A stretch of 64,000 bases of DNA from Cladopsammia gracilis (taxonomy: Eukaryota > Cnidaria > Anthozoa > Scleractinia > Dendrophylliidae): NCBI GenBank assembly GCA_022457155.1, contig JAJGOT010000131.1, positions 680,001 through 744,000 of the forward strand, in the 5' to 3' direction. The notes under the pieces were generated by a model. It had not been told where the DNA came from, made no database searches, and worked only from the letters and a program-made list of their open reading frames with translations. Below are positions 43,238-53,641 of the stretch, piece after piece. How positions within the stretch are numbered: the first letter of the stretch is position 1; each line of letters opens with the position of its first letter. The position numbers were made by a program, and so were the translations under genes.

Positions 43238-46200
43238 AAGGATCAGAAATGGCAGAACGCCTGGACCGTAGATGGCAAAATTTTTATTAAAAAATCTCAA
43301 GGCGATCAAGCAATTAGAATATACGAAGCCGAAGATTTAAAAAATATTCACTAATCTGTTATGAATTTTTTTTTTCTTTCTCCCCTGTTCAAGTATGTAA
43401 ATATATAAGCGTTCCTTTTTTTAGCGCCTCGCCTATCTTTTGATTATCTCTTGCTTTACTTACAAATTAGCTAAATTCAGCGGAGAGTATGTGGGAGGGT
43501 GTTTTTGTATCCCGACATAACAATCGATGTTATTCAAAAGTGTTAGCTTTTCCCTTCTATACAATAAGCTGCTTCGCAGCTTAATTAGTGTTACTATTAC
43601 GTTATGTGTTAGTTTTTGTATATTTTCTTTATCTTTCATAATCCATTTTCGTCTAACTTTTTCCCAGATGAATTGCAATGAGTACACCATTATTATAAAG
43701 GCTCTAACAGCAAAGCTTAACGCTATCGAATGTTTGCAGAGTGCGGTACACAAACATTTAACTGGAAAAGAATTCTTAAGTCTAAAGTACACATGGATTT
43801 AAATGCAGTTTCCTTTAATGCAAGAGGCATTAACAAAGCGATCAAAAGAAGAAAGCTATTTCGGTGGCTCCATCTTAACAAATTTGACGTAGTTTTCCTA
43901 CAAGAGACATACAGCGACGCCAGTCTGGAAGCATTCTGGCGAACGGAATGGGGTGGTGAAATTTTCTTCGCGCACGGGTCCAAACATAGCAGAGGGGTTA
44001 TGATCCTGTTCAAACCCTCTTTATGTAAAGAGGTGACAAATGTCACGAGAGATAAAAACGGCAGATTTCTGATTGTAAATACCACCATCGGTGACGACGA
44101 ATTTTGCTTTGTTAATATTTACGCCCCAAATGATCAAACCCAGCAAATTGCTTTCTTTAAAAAGATGACCGTTTCCATCCGTGAATGCCAAACCGACAAA
44201 ATCTTGATTGGCGGAGACTTCAATTGCCCGATGTCTGCATTAGATAAATTCGGAGGTAAAGACGTTCAGGCAAAAAAAAATGTTATCAACTCTGTTGAAG
44301 AACTTTGTAATAACTATGACCTTGTCGATTCTTGGAGAAAACAACATCCGTATGACAGGCGATATACCTGGAAAAACTGCTCGGGAAAGATAAAATGCAG
44401 ACTAGACTTTTGGCTCATCTCGAAACAGTTATTAGGCAGGGTTTCAAAAACCGACATTGGTGCGTACTATGACTCAGATCACTCTCCTGTTAGTATCTCA
44501 ATTAAACCTGATGGATCACAGGAAAAAAGAGGTCCAGGCTACTGGAAGTTTAACAATTCTCTTTTGGAAAACGAAGAATTTGTCACGAAAATGAGCATCA
44601 TGATCAGGCATGCCGTCGAGAAACATAAAGGCATTACGGACAAAAGGCTTTACTGGGAAATGTTAAAAATGGAAATTCGGATTTTCGCTATCCGGTTCGC
44701 TAAAAGGAAAGCTAACGAAGAAAGAAATACCGAACAAAATCTTTCTCAAAAATTAGAGGAAATAAACTCACGTATCGACGCGTTTCCGGAAGATAGCTCC
44801 CTTGTAGAGGAGGCCAAGAATCTCAAAATAGAATTAGATGAAATTGCTGTGCAGAAAACCAAAGGCTCCATAATTAGGAGCAGAGTGAGATGGTACGAAA
44901 TGGGTGAGAAATGCAACAGATATTTCTATAGCCTAGAAAAAAGAAGTTATGAAAAACGACATATTAAAGAACTGAAGACGCCTGAGGGTATTACCGTTAA
45001 AGACCCAACACCCATTTTAAATGCTATGAAAAGCTTTTACAATGAGCTTTACACCTCTCAAAAACAACAAGATGCTACTGACCCACTATCCTTCTGCGAT
45101 TGTGAATCTCTACCTAGACTGGATGATGAAAAACAAAACATTTGCGAAGGTTTAATAACCGCAGAAGAATGCCTTGCTGCTCTAAAAACTTTTCAACATA
45201 ATAAATCTCCGGGCACGGACGGTTTATCTGCTGAATTCTACCCACGTTTCTGGAATGAGCTATCTAACCCTTTGATTGAGTGTCTCAACCATGGTGCCTT
45301 ATTAGGGGAACTTCCTATTTCGCAGAGACAAGGAATCATTTCTTTAATTCCAAAAAAGAACAAAGATCCTTTATTGCTCAAAAACTGGCGCCCAGTCTCT
45401 CTTTTAAACACTGACTATAAAATAGCTACCAAATGTATTGCAAGGCGATTAGAGAAGGTACTCCCTCTGCTAATAGAAAGGGACCAAACGGGTTACATTA
45501 AAGGCAGATTTATCGGTGAAAACATCCGTCTAATTACGGACATAATTGAACAACACGAAAATAAAGAAGGTATGATACTTTTCCTGGATTTTGAAAAGGC
45601 CTTCGACTCCTTAGAGTGGGACTACCTTTTTAAGGTGCTCAATATTATGAACTTTGGCCCAAGCTTCCTCAACTGGATTCGAACATTCTACAGCAATATT
45701 TCTAGTTGCGTCATCAATAATGGGCACTCGTCCGAGTTTTTTTCTTTACAAAGAGGAGTCAGACAAGGGTGCCCTCTCTCAGGTTTGCTCTTTGTTCTCG
45801 CGGTCGAACCACTTGCACACCAGATTAGAACTACGAATTCCATTAAAGGCCTCGAAAACGGGAATAAGATCACTAAACTTAGTTTGTATGCAGACGACAA
45901 CACTGCTTTTGTCCGCGACGACTCTTCAGCAGCGTCTCTATTCGCGCTCCTTGATCAATTTAGTACTTGCTCAGGTCTCAAAATTAATAAATCAAAAACT
46001 GAGGGTCTATGGCTAGGTCGTTGGAAAAATAGATTAGGAAAAGATGAGCCTTTTGGCATCTCATGGCCAAAAAATTACGTCACCGCACTTGGAATTGCCT
46101 TTCCATACACTGCTAATGTAGGAATCAAATTGAACTTTGATGAGAAGCTCGCTAAACTTAAAAAAGTTCTAAACATCTGGCGTATGAGACATCTAACCAT

Positions 46201-47777
46201 CTTAGGCAGAATAGCAATTGTCAAGAATTTGGCAATTTCCAAACTCGTTTTTTGCTCCTCGGTCTTAAACATTCCTGCCGATTTTGTAAAAGAGGTCAAC
46301 AGCAACATATTCTCTTTTGTCTGGAACTTTAAGCCAGATAAAATAAAAAGAAAGACGTTGATTGGCCCAGCTTGCAAAGGCGGCCTAAACATGGTAAACT
46401 TTGTGGATGTTGCAAAATCGCTTAAGATCACCTGGGTAAAACGCTACTGCGAATCCACCGGCAGTCATTGGTGCGCTCGTCTCGATTCCTTGTTAGCTAA
46501 AGTCGGAGGAGCTTTTCTATTCCAATGTAACTACGACTTGAAAATGCTGAACCTAAATAATCTTCCTTCTTTCTATAAAAATATCCTCGAGACGTGGCAA
46601 GAACTGAATCGCAAAAAGCCGCTCAATGTAAACGAATTTAAACAAGAAATTATATGGAACAACCGGTTTATAAAGACAAACGGTAAAACAATGTACAACA
46701 AAGCGTGGGTCAATAAAGGCGTTTTAAAAATAAGTGATCTCTTGGACAATCACGACCAATTCCTTTCTTTCGAAAATTTTAAACGCAAATTCAACGTTCG
46801 ATGCACCTTCCTCGATTATGGTGGCGTCATAGCAGCAATCCCTAAAGCGTGGAAAAACGAAATTACGAGCAGTATTGCCAAGGATGTTAGTGAACCCTCC
46901 AACGTTGACCATGACACCGTCACCGCGAAACAAGCCCGCCTGATGCTAGCGGAAAAGTCCTTTTCTCCGCCAACAGTCGAAATCACTCTAAGTAATCTAG
47001 TGTCAAACGTAAAAGATGTCTATGAACTTCCATTTAAAGTCACCATTGAAAGTAAAATGAGGAGCTTCCAATATAAACTCATACACAACATCATACCTAC
47101 CAATCTATCACTCCATAGAATGAAAATAAAAGAGTCACCATTTTGCGACCACTGCCATGGCCAAAACGAAACACTCCTTCATAGGTTTTGTGAGTGCCCC
47201 AAAGTTAAGTCTTTTTGGGAAGACGTTATAAAATGGTGGAATATAAGGCGCTCGGACAACTTAAAGCCTAACTCTTGCGAAATCCTTTATGGATACAAAC
47301 CTGAAAATACCAAGTTTCACGCATTTAATCACTATCTTCTTATAGCTAAATATCATCTATATCTCGCAAGAAACCAATCGGAGACCCCTAGCATGAAGGT
47401 ATTTCTTGCCTTATTGGAAAGTAAAATCAAATGCGAAAGACAAATTGCTATTAAAAACTCAAACAACAAAAAGTATGAAGCGAAGTGGACCACTCTCTGC
47501 ATAAGCAATGCGTTAGCTTTTACACCACTTTCAGAGTAAAAAAGCTAGGCTCAGGCGTAATTAGTAAACGTATTTAATCATTATTTAGACTCCGTAATTT
47601 GACCCTTGAGCTAGTTTATTATATCAATAAGCCTTTTTAGTGTGTAATTAAGCTCATTTGTAAAGTTAAGTATAGTACTTAATTGCCTTAGTTTAACTGT
47701 TATATTATTGTTTTGTATAATATTGTAAAATGTATGTGTAGGTCATGTGGTGTCAAAATAAAAAAAAAAAAAAAAAA
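43238..47777 (+). mobile_element. L1/Tx1-like LINE, 5'-truncated within ORF1, ORF2 open
   Basis: 4.54 kb between perfect 14-bp target duplications, ending in a poly-A tract of about 20. The first 117 bp encode the last 38 codons of ORF1 (43241-43354, with NAWTVDGKIFIKKS, a typical L1/Tx1 ORF1 ending). About 375 bp separate ORF1 from ORF2. Truncation at the 5' end is the usual result of incomplete target-primed reverse transcription. The perfect duplication and open ORF2 suggest a recent insertion. Confidence 0.9.
43730..47539 (+). CDS. LINE ORF2: endonuclease, reverse transcriptase and zinc knuckle
   Basis: A single uninterrupted frame of 1269 codons from the first ATG. A second ATG at 43793 gives 1248 residues beginning MDLNAVSFNARG, and fits better the usual start just before the endonuclease fold. 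In order: an APE-type endonuclease with FNARGIN, FLQETY, GGDFNCP and DSDHSPV (all catalytic positions present); a linker; reverse transcriptase with LIPKKNK, NWRPVSLLN, FLDFEKAFDS, RGVRQGCPLS and YADD near residue 699 of the shorter form; and a C-terminal CDHC...H...C zinc knuckle near residue 1117. ORF2 protein nicks the target and copies its own RNA there. Assigned to the L1/Tx1 clade from motif style. All visible catalytic residues are intact, but this copy lacks most of ORF1 and its 5' promoter. Confidence 0.93.
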   Translation: MFAECGTQTFNWKRILKSKVHMDLNAVSFNARGINKAIKRRKLFRWLHLNKFDVVFLQETYSDASLEAFWRTEWGGEIFFAHGSKHSRGVMILFKPSLCKEVTNVTRDKNGRFLIVNTTIGDDEFCFVNIYAPNDQTQQIAFFKKMTVSIRECQTDKILIGGDFNCPMSALDKFGGKDVQAKKNVINSVEELCNNYDLVDSWRKQHPYDRRYTWKNCSGKIKCRLDFWLISKQLLGRVSKTDIGAYYDSDHSPVSISIKPDGSQEKRGPGYWKFNNSLLENEEFVTKMSIMIRHAVEKHKGITDKRLYWEMLKMEIRIFAIRFAKRKANEERNTEQNLSQKLEEINSRIDAFPEDSSLVEEAKNLKIELDEIAVQKTKGSIIRSRVRWYEMGEKCNRYFYSLEKRSYEKRHIKELKTPEGITVKDPTPILNAMKSFYNELYTSQKQQDATDPLSFCDCESLPRLDDEKQNICEGLITAEECLAALKTFQHNKSPGTDGLSAEFYPRFWNELSNPLIECLNHGALLGELPISQRQGIISLIPKKNKDPLLLKNWRPVSLLNTDYKIATKCIARRLEKVLPLLIERDQTGYIKGRFIGENIRLITDIIEQHENKEGMILFLDFEKAFDSLEWDYLFKVLNIMNFGPSFLNWIRTFYSNISSCVINNGHSSEFFSLQRGVRQGCPLSGLLFVLAVEPLAHQIRTTNSIKGLENGNKITKLSLYADDNTAFVRDDSSAASLFALLDQFSTCSGLKINKSKTEGLWLGRWKNRLGKDEPFGISWPKNYVTALGIAFPYTANVGIKLNFDEKLAKLKKVLNIWRMRHLTILGRIAIVKNLAISKLVFCSSVLNIPADFVKEVNSNIFSFVWNFKPDKIKRKTLIGPACKGGLNMVNFVDVAKSLKITWVKRYCESTGSHWCARLDSLLAKVGGAFLFQCNYDLKMLNLNNLPSFYKNILETWQELNRKKPLNVNEFKQEIIWNNRFIKTNGKTMYNKAWVNKGVLKISDLLDNHDQFLSFENFKRKFNVRCTFLDYGGVIAAIPKAWKNEITSSIAKDVSEPSNVDHDTVTAKQARLMLAEKSFSPPTVEITLSNLVSNVKDVYELPFKVTIESKMRSFQYKLIHNIIPTNLSLHRMKIKESPFCDHCHGQNETLLHRFCECPKVKSFWEDVIKWWNIRRSDNLKPNSCEILYGYKPENTKFHAFNHYLLIAKYHLYLARNQSETPSMKVFLALLESKIKCERQIAIKNSNNKKYEAKWTTLCISNALAFTPLSE

Positions 47778-47791
47778 AGCAGGGGTACTAC

Positions 47792-49030
47792 GAGTGCCCC
47801 TGTCTTTACCTTTACAGGGGGAATTCCTACCCGTTCCCTTCTTCCATATCCAACAGCCTTCGTGGTCAAACTATTTCTTCTTCTTCTCCTAGGGATAGGC
47901 TTAGCGGCATTCCCACGGCCGTTCCATCGTCGTTTTCGTCAACGCCTGTCGATACACGCGCTAAACTAAACGTTAGAAACTAACGAATAAAAGAAACGAA
48001 CAAAAAGGAAACAAGTATTCTGCCAAGAAACTAAAATTTATTACAATAAAAATATAAAGCAAGCTGTTTCAATTTGCTGCTCTCCAGTTGGCAGAACAGA
48101 CTTTTATCTATCTTTTGACGAACCTCAATTAAAAAAAGAAGCATGACGAATGCTATCGCCGATACTTGTGGGATTTCTCACTGACAAATACGAGTCCAAC
48201 ATTACTAAAGGCTCAGACGACGATTTACAAAGAAATGGCGCTTGTCCCACCGACTGCGTCGGGTATTTAACTCCTGGCAACATTTATGAACAAATATTTC
48301 ATATCATATGACGGGAAAATCACTTCATTCTGACCAGTCGACATCAAATATATTCACGTTTAATTTACAATGAAATGCGATTACTTTTGGTGCAAAATAA
48401 GTGATACTTGCCATTAATCCAAACATTAGAAGATGGCCAAATTCTACGTTACACGAATATTCGAAATGGTATTCAAGTATACTAAAACGTAGGAAAGCCG
48501 CGTCTGAAAATGTCGTTCAGTATTTCGGGGTAACTTAAAAAACACTCCTAAACAATTCCACTGACACACAGAATGTCAATTGTTTTTCAGTCATATGATA
48601 TGTATGGGAAATCGTATGAACTACTCGTGCATTTCGTGATTTATGGGCACGAGTGATGTTTTGAAAGTTATCAAAATGCACAAGTAGTTCATACGATTTC
48701 TTGTTTATAATATTCTCAACAAAATTTTGGTGAGGCCGTCACGGTAAACTGCGCGCGACTTTCAACTTTCACTTTCGCGCAACTTTCGTATTGCACTTTA
48801 TAACCTAATTTGCACTCTATAATCTATTTATGCATTCGTCATTGACCAATCGGAAACTGTATATTTTGTTGAGTATATTATAAAATAAGATATGGTATAA
48901 CTACTGCTCATAATACAGCAGATTATTACTATTAGGCTTGCGCAAGTTTGATATTTTTGCAAATAAATTTTAATTGCGCTCGCAGTCATACGGTTGTTAT
49001 TACTAAGAGGCCGATTGCATAGCGAATTTC
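47792..49030. other. Intergenic; short hairpin element
   Basis: No gene. A hairpin has arms at 48608-48633 and 48675-48700 (GAAATCGTATGAACTACT and its mirror), likely a MITE. Confidence 0.5.
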
Positions 49031-49101
49031 AGCCCGGGTAGAAATTTCCAGTCCGGTCAGGGAGGGGGGCTGAGATTTCAGCCCGGCTTCTTGAACAAAT
49101 C

Positions 49102-49690
49102 TTCTTTAAAAGACGTCTTTAATTTCATGAAAAATTTTCAGCCCGGCCTGATATTTCTAGCCTGGTTTCAGCTAAGCGGGCTAGAATTTTCAGCCGGGCC
49201 AAACGTCTGAAATATGTATTTTAACAAACTATAAAATATATATATATGTTGGATCATCTCTATTAGAAAGTAAGAAACCCTTAATTGCTGCTTTATACTA
49301 TTAACTCGAGCCTGATTACAACAAATATTCCAGCAATGAATTCCTCTAAAAGATGTTTCATAACAATACTTATTGTATCTTTGTCGCAAAACTGTCTTAA
49401 TCTTCTTAAAAAGACGTCTACGATTTAATGAAAAAAGTTTCAGCCCGGTCTGAAATTTCTACCCGGTTTCAGCTAAGCGGGCTAGAATTTTCAGCCAGGC
49501 CAAACGTCTGAAATATGTATTTTAACAAACTATATATATGTTGGATCATCTCTATTAGAAAGTAAGAAACCCTTAATTACTGCTTTATACTATTATATCG
49601 AGCCTGATTACAACAAATATTCCAGAAATGAATGCCTCTTAAAGATCTTTCATAACAATACTTATTATATCTTTGTCGCAAAATTGTTGT
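49102..49690. repeat. Tandem duplication of about 300 bp
   Basis: Two direct copies (about 49102-49390 and 49400-49690) share the order AAAAGACGTCT, TTTCAGCCCGG, GCTAAGCGGGCTAGAATTT, TGTTGGATCATCTC and ACTTATTGTATCTTTGTCGC. The CAGCCCGG word recurs within and just before them. No coding function seen. Confidence 0.75.
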
Positions 49691-49739
49691 TCTCAATTAC
49701 CACAGAATTTCGAAACTATTTGGCCCCGACCACAATAAA

Positions 49740-52700
49740 AACCGCCTTTCTATGCCCAAAAGGGTTACCTAAAGTAACATTTGCTTCCCCAAAACACTCC
49801 CCGCACAGAATAAGATTCACGGTTAAATAGGGCGCCCACATGACATGAGATACCCCTTACAAAAACGGTCCGCCACACAATTCACACAACGTAAGATTGC
49901 ATATGCCAAAAACGTCCCTCGCCAATTAAAATGGAATTTGCCTCCCCAAAACGATTTCCTACCCGAAAAACGGTCCCCCACACCAAGCAAGAATCTCTTA
50001 AAAGGGCCACTCAATTGAAATAAGATTTCGTACACCAAAACAGTCCCCAACACAAAGAAAATCCCCTTGCCAAAACTTTTCACCTTTTGTTAGACTCCTT
50101 GCCAAAATCGGTCCCTCGTGCAAAGTAAAATTCCCTAAAAAGGTCGCCTACCTGCAGTAAAATCCTTTAACTAAAAACGGTCCCTTGTCATCTGTAACAT
50201 ACCCAATCAGAAAATTCACCGACCCCGCAGAACTAAGATGCCCGTAAAATCCCCTAACCAAAACCGCCCACCTGAAGTAAAATTTCCCACCCAAAATGGT
50301 CCCACATGCAAAATAAGATTCCCTTAAAAAGGTCGTCCATCTGCCCAAAATCGGTCTCCCGCACAAAGTAAAATTCCTTTTTCAGAAAAGGACCCCAACC
50401 TGAAAGACGATCCCCTACTCAAAATCAGTCCCACGCACAATCTGAGATTACGTATTCAGAAAAGGACCCCAACCTGAAACAAGATCCCCTGCCCAAAATC
50501 AGTCCGCGCACAAAGTAAGATTCCTTGTGCAGAAAAGGAACCCAACCCAAAGGACGTTAGAAAAGTATCCCAACCTGAAGGACGATCCCCTACCCAAATT
50601 CAGTCACCCGCACAAAGTGAGACTACGTATGTAGGAAAGGACCCTAACCTGAAGGATGATCCCCTACCCAAAATCAGTACCTCGGCACAAAGTAAGATTC
50701 CTTATTCAGAAAAAGACTCCAACCTGAATGAAGATCCCCTACCCAAAACCGGTCCCCGGCACAAAGTGAGATTCCTTACGGCAGAAAAGGACCCCAACCT
50801 GAAGTAAGATCCCCTACCCAAATTTAGTCACCGGCACAAAGTGAGATACCATATTCAGAAAAGGACCCCAGTCTGAAGGAAGATGCCCTACCCAAAATCA
50901 GTCCCCCGCACAAAGTAAGATTACTTATTCAGAACCCCACCCTGAAGGACGATCACCTTCCTAAAATCAGTCCCTGGCACAAAGTAACATTCCTTATGCA
51001 GAAAAGGACCCTAACCTAAAGGACGATCTCCTATACCCAAAATCAGTCCCTCGCATAAAGTAATTTTACTTATGCAGAAAAGGACACCAACTTAACCCTA
51101 TCCAGACCGGGCTTTTTTTGACCGTCTGGGACCGGGGGGGGGCTCCAGAAGCCCCCCCCTATGTAACTTTGAAACCGCTTATGCTATGGCCACCAAATTT
51201 ACAGAAGATAATGTTGTCATGAATTCTAGCAACTACAGATACTTTGGTGTCATAATGACGTAACGTGACGTCATTAGGACGTCATATAGTCGATTTTATT
51301 GGCCAAAACAGTCTTTCAACAATATTTTCTCAATTTTGAACATATAACAACAATACTTTAACAGCTACCTATTTGATAAAAGTCTTATGTTTACTAACAC
51401 TGTTTTTGTTGTTAACAATAACATTGACGTCATTATGACGTCATATACAAAGAAATAACCAACTGAAACGTTCTATAAGGCATATCTCTGAAACAAACGG
51501 TAGTGTTCATACCAAACTTTCACATATCGATGCAGGAGTAAAAGTTAATGAATTCGTACACTTTGTTGCCATGGTAACAGCATGTGACGTCACAGAAGTG
51601 ATGTGTACATATCTTAAAAACTGGAACAGATAACTTTGCAAATTATGGCTTTTCATGTACCTAATGAATTCAAAAAGCTTTCTTGAATGAAAAGGACATT
51701 TTTATGATATTTTGACAATAAATGTTTAGAGATAATGGAATTACACAGACAGGTAAATAAATTTCCCATTTTATTGTCCGCCATCTTGGATCCGCCATCT
51801 TGGATCCGCCATCTTGAATTAGTCCAAACGTGTTTATTTCGAAAAAAACACCGAAAAATAAAGCAAATGGACTGTTAAAGCTTAGTTTATTGTGGGCAAA
51901 TGTTTTACAATCCAAAATATGGCCAATAATAACATTTTAGAGGGAAAAGACCTTTAGTACAACTTCGATCCGCCATCCTGGATTTTGACATTTCATATTC
52001 CTCATTTTCCTAAAATTAACGTTAATTAACCTTAATTAATAAACAATTATACATAATTTGATCAATTATCGCTAAATTAAGTGAAAAATATTAATTCAAT
52101 AAGAAAACTTTGAAATAATCTTGATAAAAGCGAAAAATGCTAATTTTGTAAAACATAGGTGTCAAAAAGCGGTTGCTATGGAAACGTCAATGTCGGTGGA
52201 CAAAGGACGCTAACGAGAAAATGTTCCCAGATAAATTTTAGGAAAAGTCACCAAATTTGGTGGTCATAGCATCGACCGTTTTGAAACGACACAACTTCAA
52301 AGTTCGAGCGGGCTCCAAAAGCCCCCCCCCCCCGGTCTGGATAGGGTTAAAGTACGAACCCCTACCCAAAATCAGTCCCTCGCACAAAGTAAGATTACTT
52401 ATTCAGAAATGGACCCTAATCTGAAGAATGATCCCCTACGTTACCCAAAATCGGTCCCACGCACAAAGTAAGATTTTTTATGTAGGAAAGGACCCCAATC
52501 TGAAGTCAATTTTCCACCCAAAAAACGGTTCCGTGAAATAACACCCCACTTCCCGAAAACGACCCCAACTCAAAGCGATTCACTTACCCAAAAATTGTCC
52601 TCCCGCCAGAAATAAGAAACCCCAACCCAAAGAAAGAACCTTTTACTCGACTATGTTCACCCACTTGAAGTAAGATGCTCTATCCTACAGAGACATGAAA

Positions 52701-53150
52701 TCAGTGACCCACTTAAAGTAAAATCCTCCTGAAACGGTTGACCCATATGAGGTGTGATACCCCAGCTGAAAACGGTTCCCCCTGAAGTAAATAAACTTCC
52801 CAAGCTAAGAACAATCCTTTGCCTTAGTAATATATCCTTCCGAAACAATCACCCGCCCCACAAAAGTAACATGCCTAAAAAAAAAAGGCTCATCCCCTGC
52901 CTGAAGTAAAATCCCCTAGCCACAACCGTTCCTCGCCTAAATCAACATTCCCTAACCCGAGAGAGGTCACCCCACCCCGAGCTAAGATCTCCTAACAAAC
53001 TAGTCTCCCACTGGAAGTGAGATGTTTTACGTGGTCCGCCATCTTAAGTAATATCGTTAACCCGTAAAAAGTGCCCCACCCGAATCTGAAGAAAGATTCA
53101 TAACTCAACAATAGCACACCCCACCTTAAGAAAGACCCCTTCCCGAAACT
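49740..53150. repeat. Degenerate satellite, units of about 70-80 bp, split by a transposon
   Basis: Recurrent words in fixed order: GATCCCCTACCCAAAATC, AGTCCCxCGCACAAAGTAAG, ATTCCTTATGCAGAAAAGG and ACCCCAACCTGAAG. Clear units occur from about 50340 to 51090 and from 52350 to 52510, with increasingly eroded ones outward to both ends. The array is interrupted by the element at 51096-52346. Short open frames inside are by-products of the repeat. Confidence 0.85.
51096..52346. mobile_element. 1.25-kb piggyBac-type non-autonomous element
   Basis: Ends CCCTATCCAGACCGG and CCGGTCTGGATAGGG are inverted repeats, both bordered by TTAA, the target duplication of piggyBac elements, whose ends also begin CCC. 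G/C runs and GGTGGCCATAGCAT-type subterminal matches extend the symmetry. No transposase frame. Three tandem CCGCCATCTTGGAT words lie at 51778-51818. Confidence 0.85.
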
Positions 53151-53641
53151 AATAATTCAAGATATACCTGGCGTACAGTCGCGTATCTCAACTCCCCGCC
53201 TTGTGGGATTTAACCTGCTTTTGGTTTTACCACTCAGATAGACCAAAGGCAAATCTTATTGTTTCTGCCAGGCTAATAGGTTCGAAATTCTGTGGTATGC
53301 CTCTGAAACTAAGGTTCGTTTCTTTGTAATGGCAAATTAGATTTAATTAAGAGATAAACGACGGAGGTTCGTGAGGTTGTTCAGTAAAACATCAACCTAT
53401 TTTCAGATTTTTTATCTCGATCTCGCAGAAATGATAAACAGTCTTCCGTATCTAAATTGCAATCTGCATTGACTAAAAAACGCAACCTTAAGTCTTACCT
53501 TAAAAGTATTTTTGTGGTCGAAAATATAGGTAAATTGTTGCAGAAAATTATTCTTCATAAAATATTAATTATCAATAACATATAACATTTTCAGTGCAGA
53601 CTGTACAAAGCAAAAACATGCATACCAGTCTATCAATGGGA

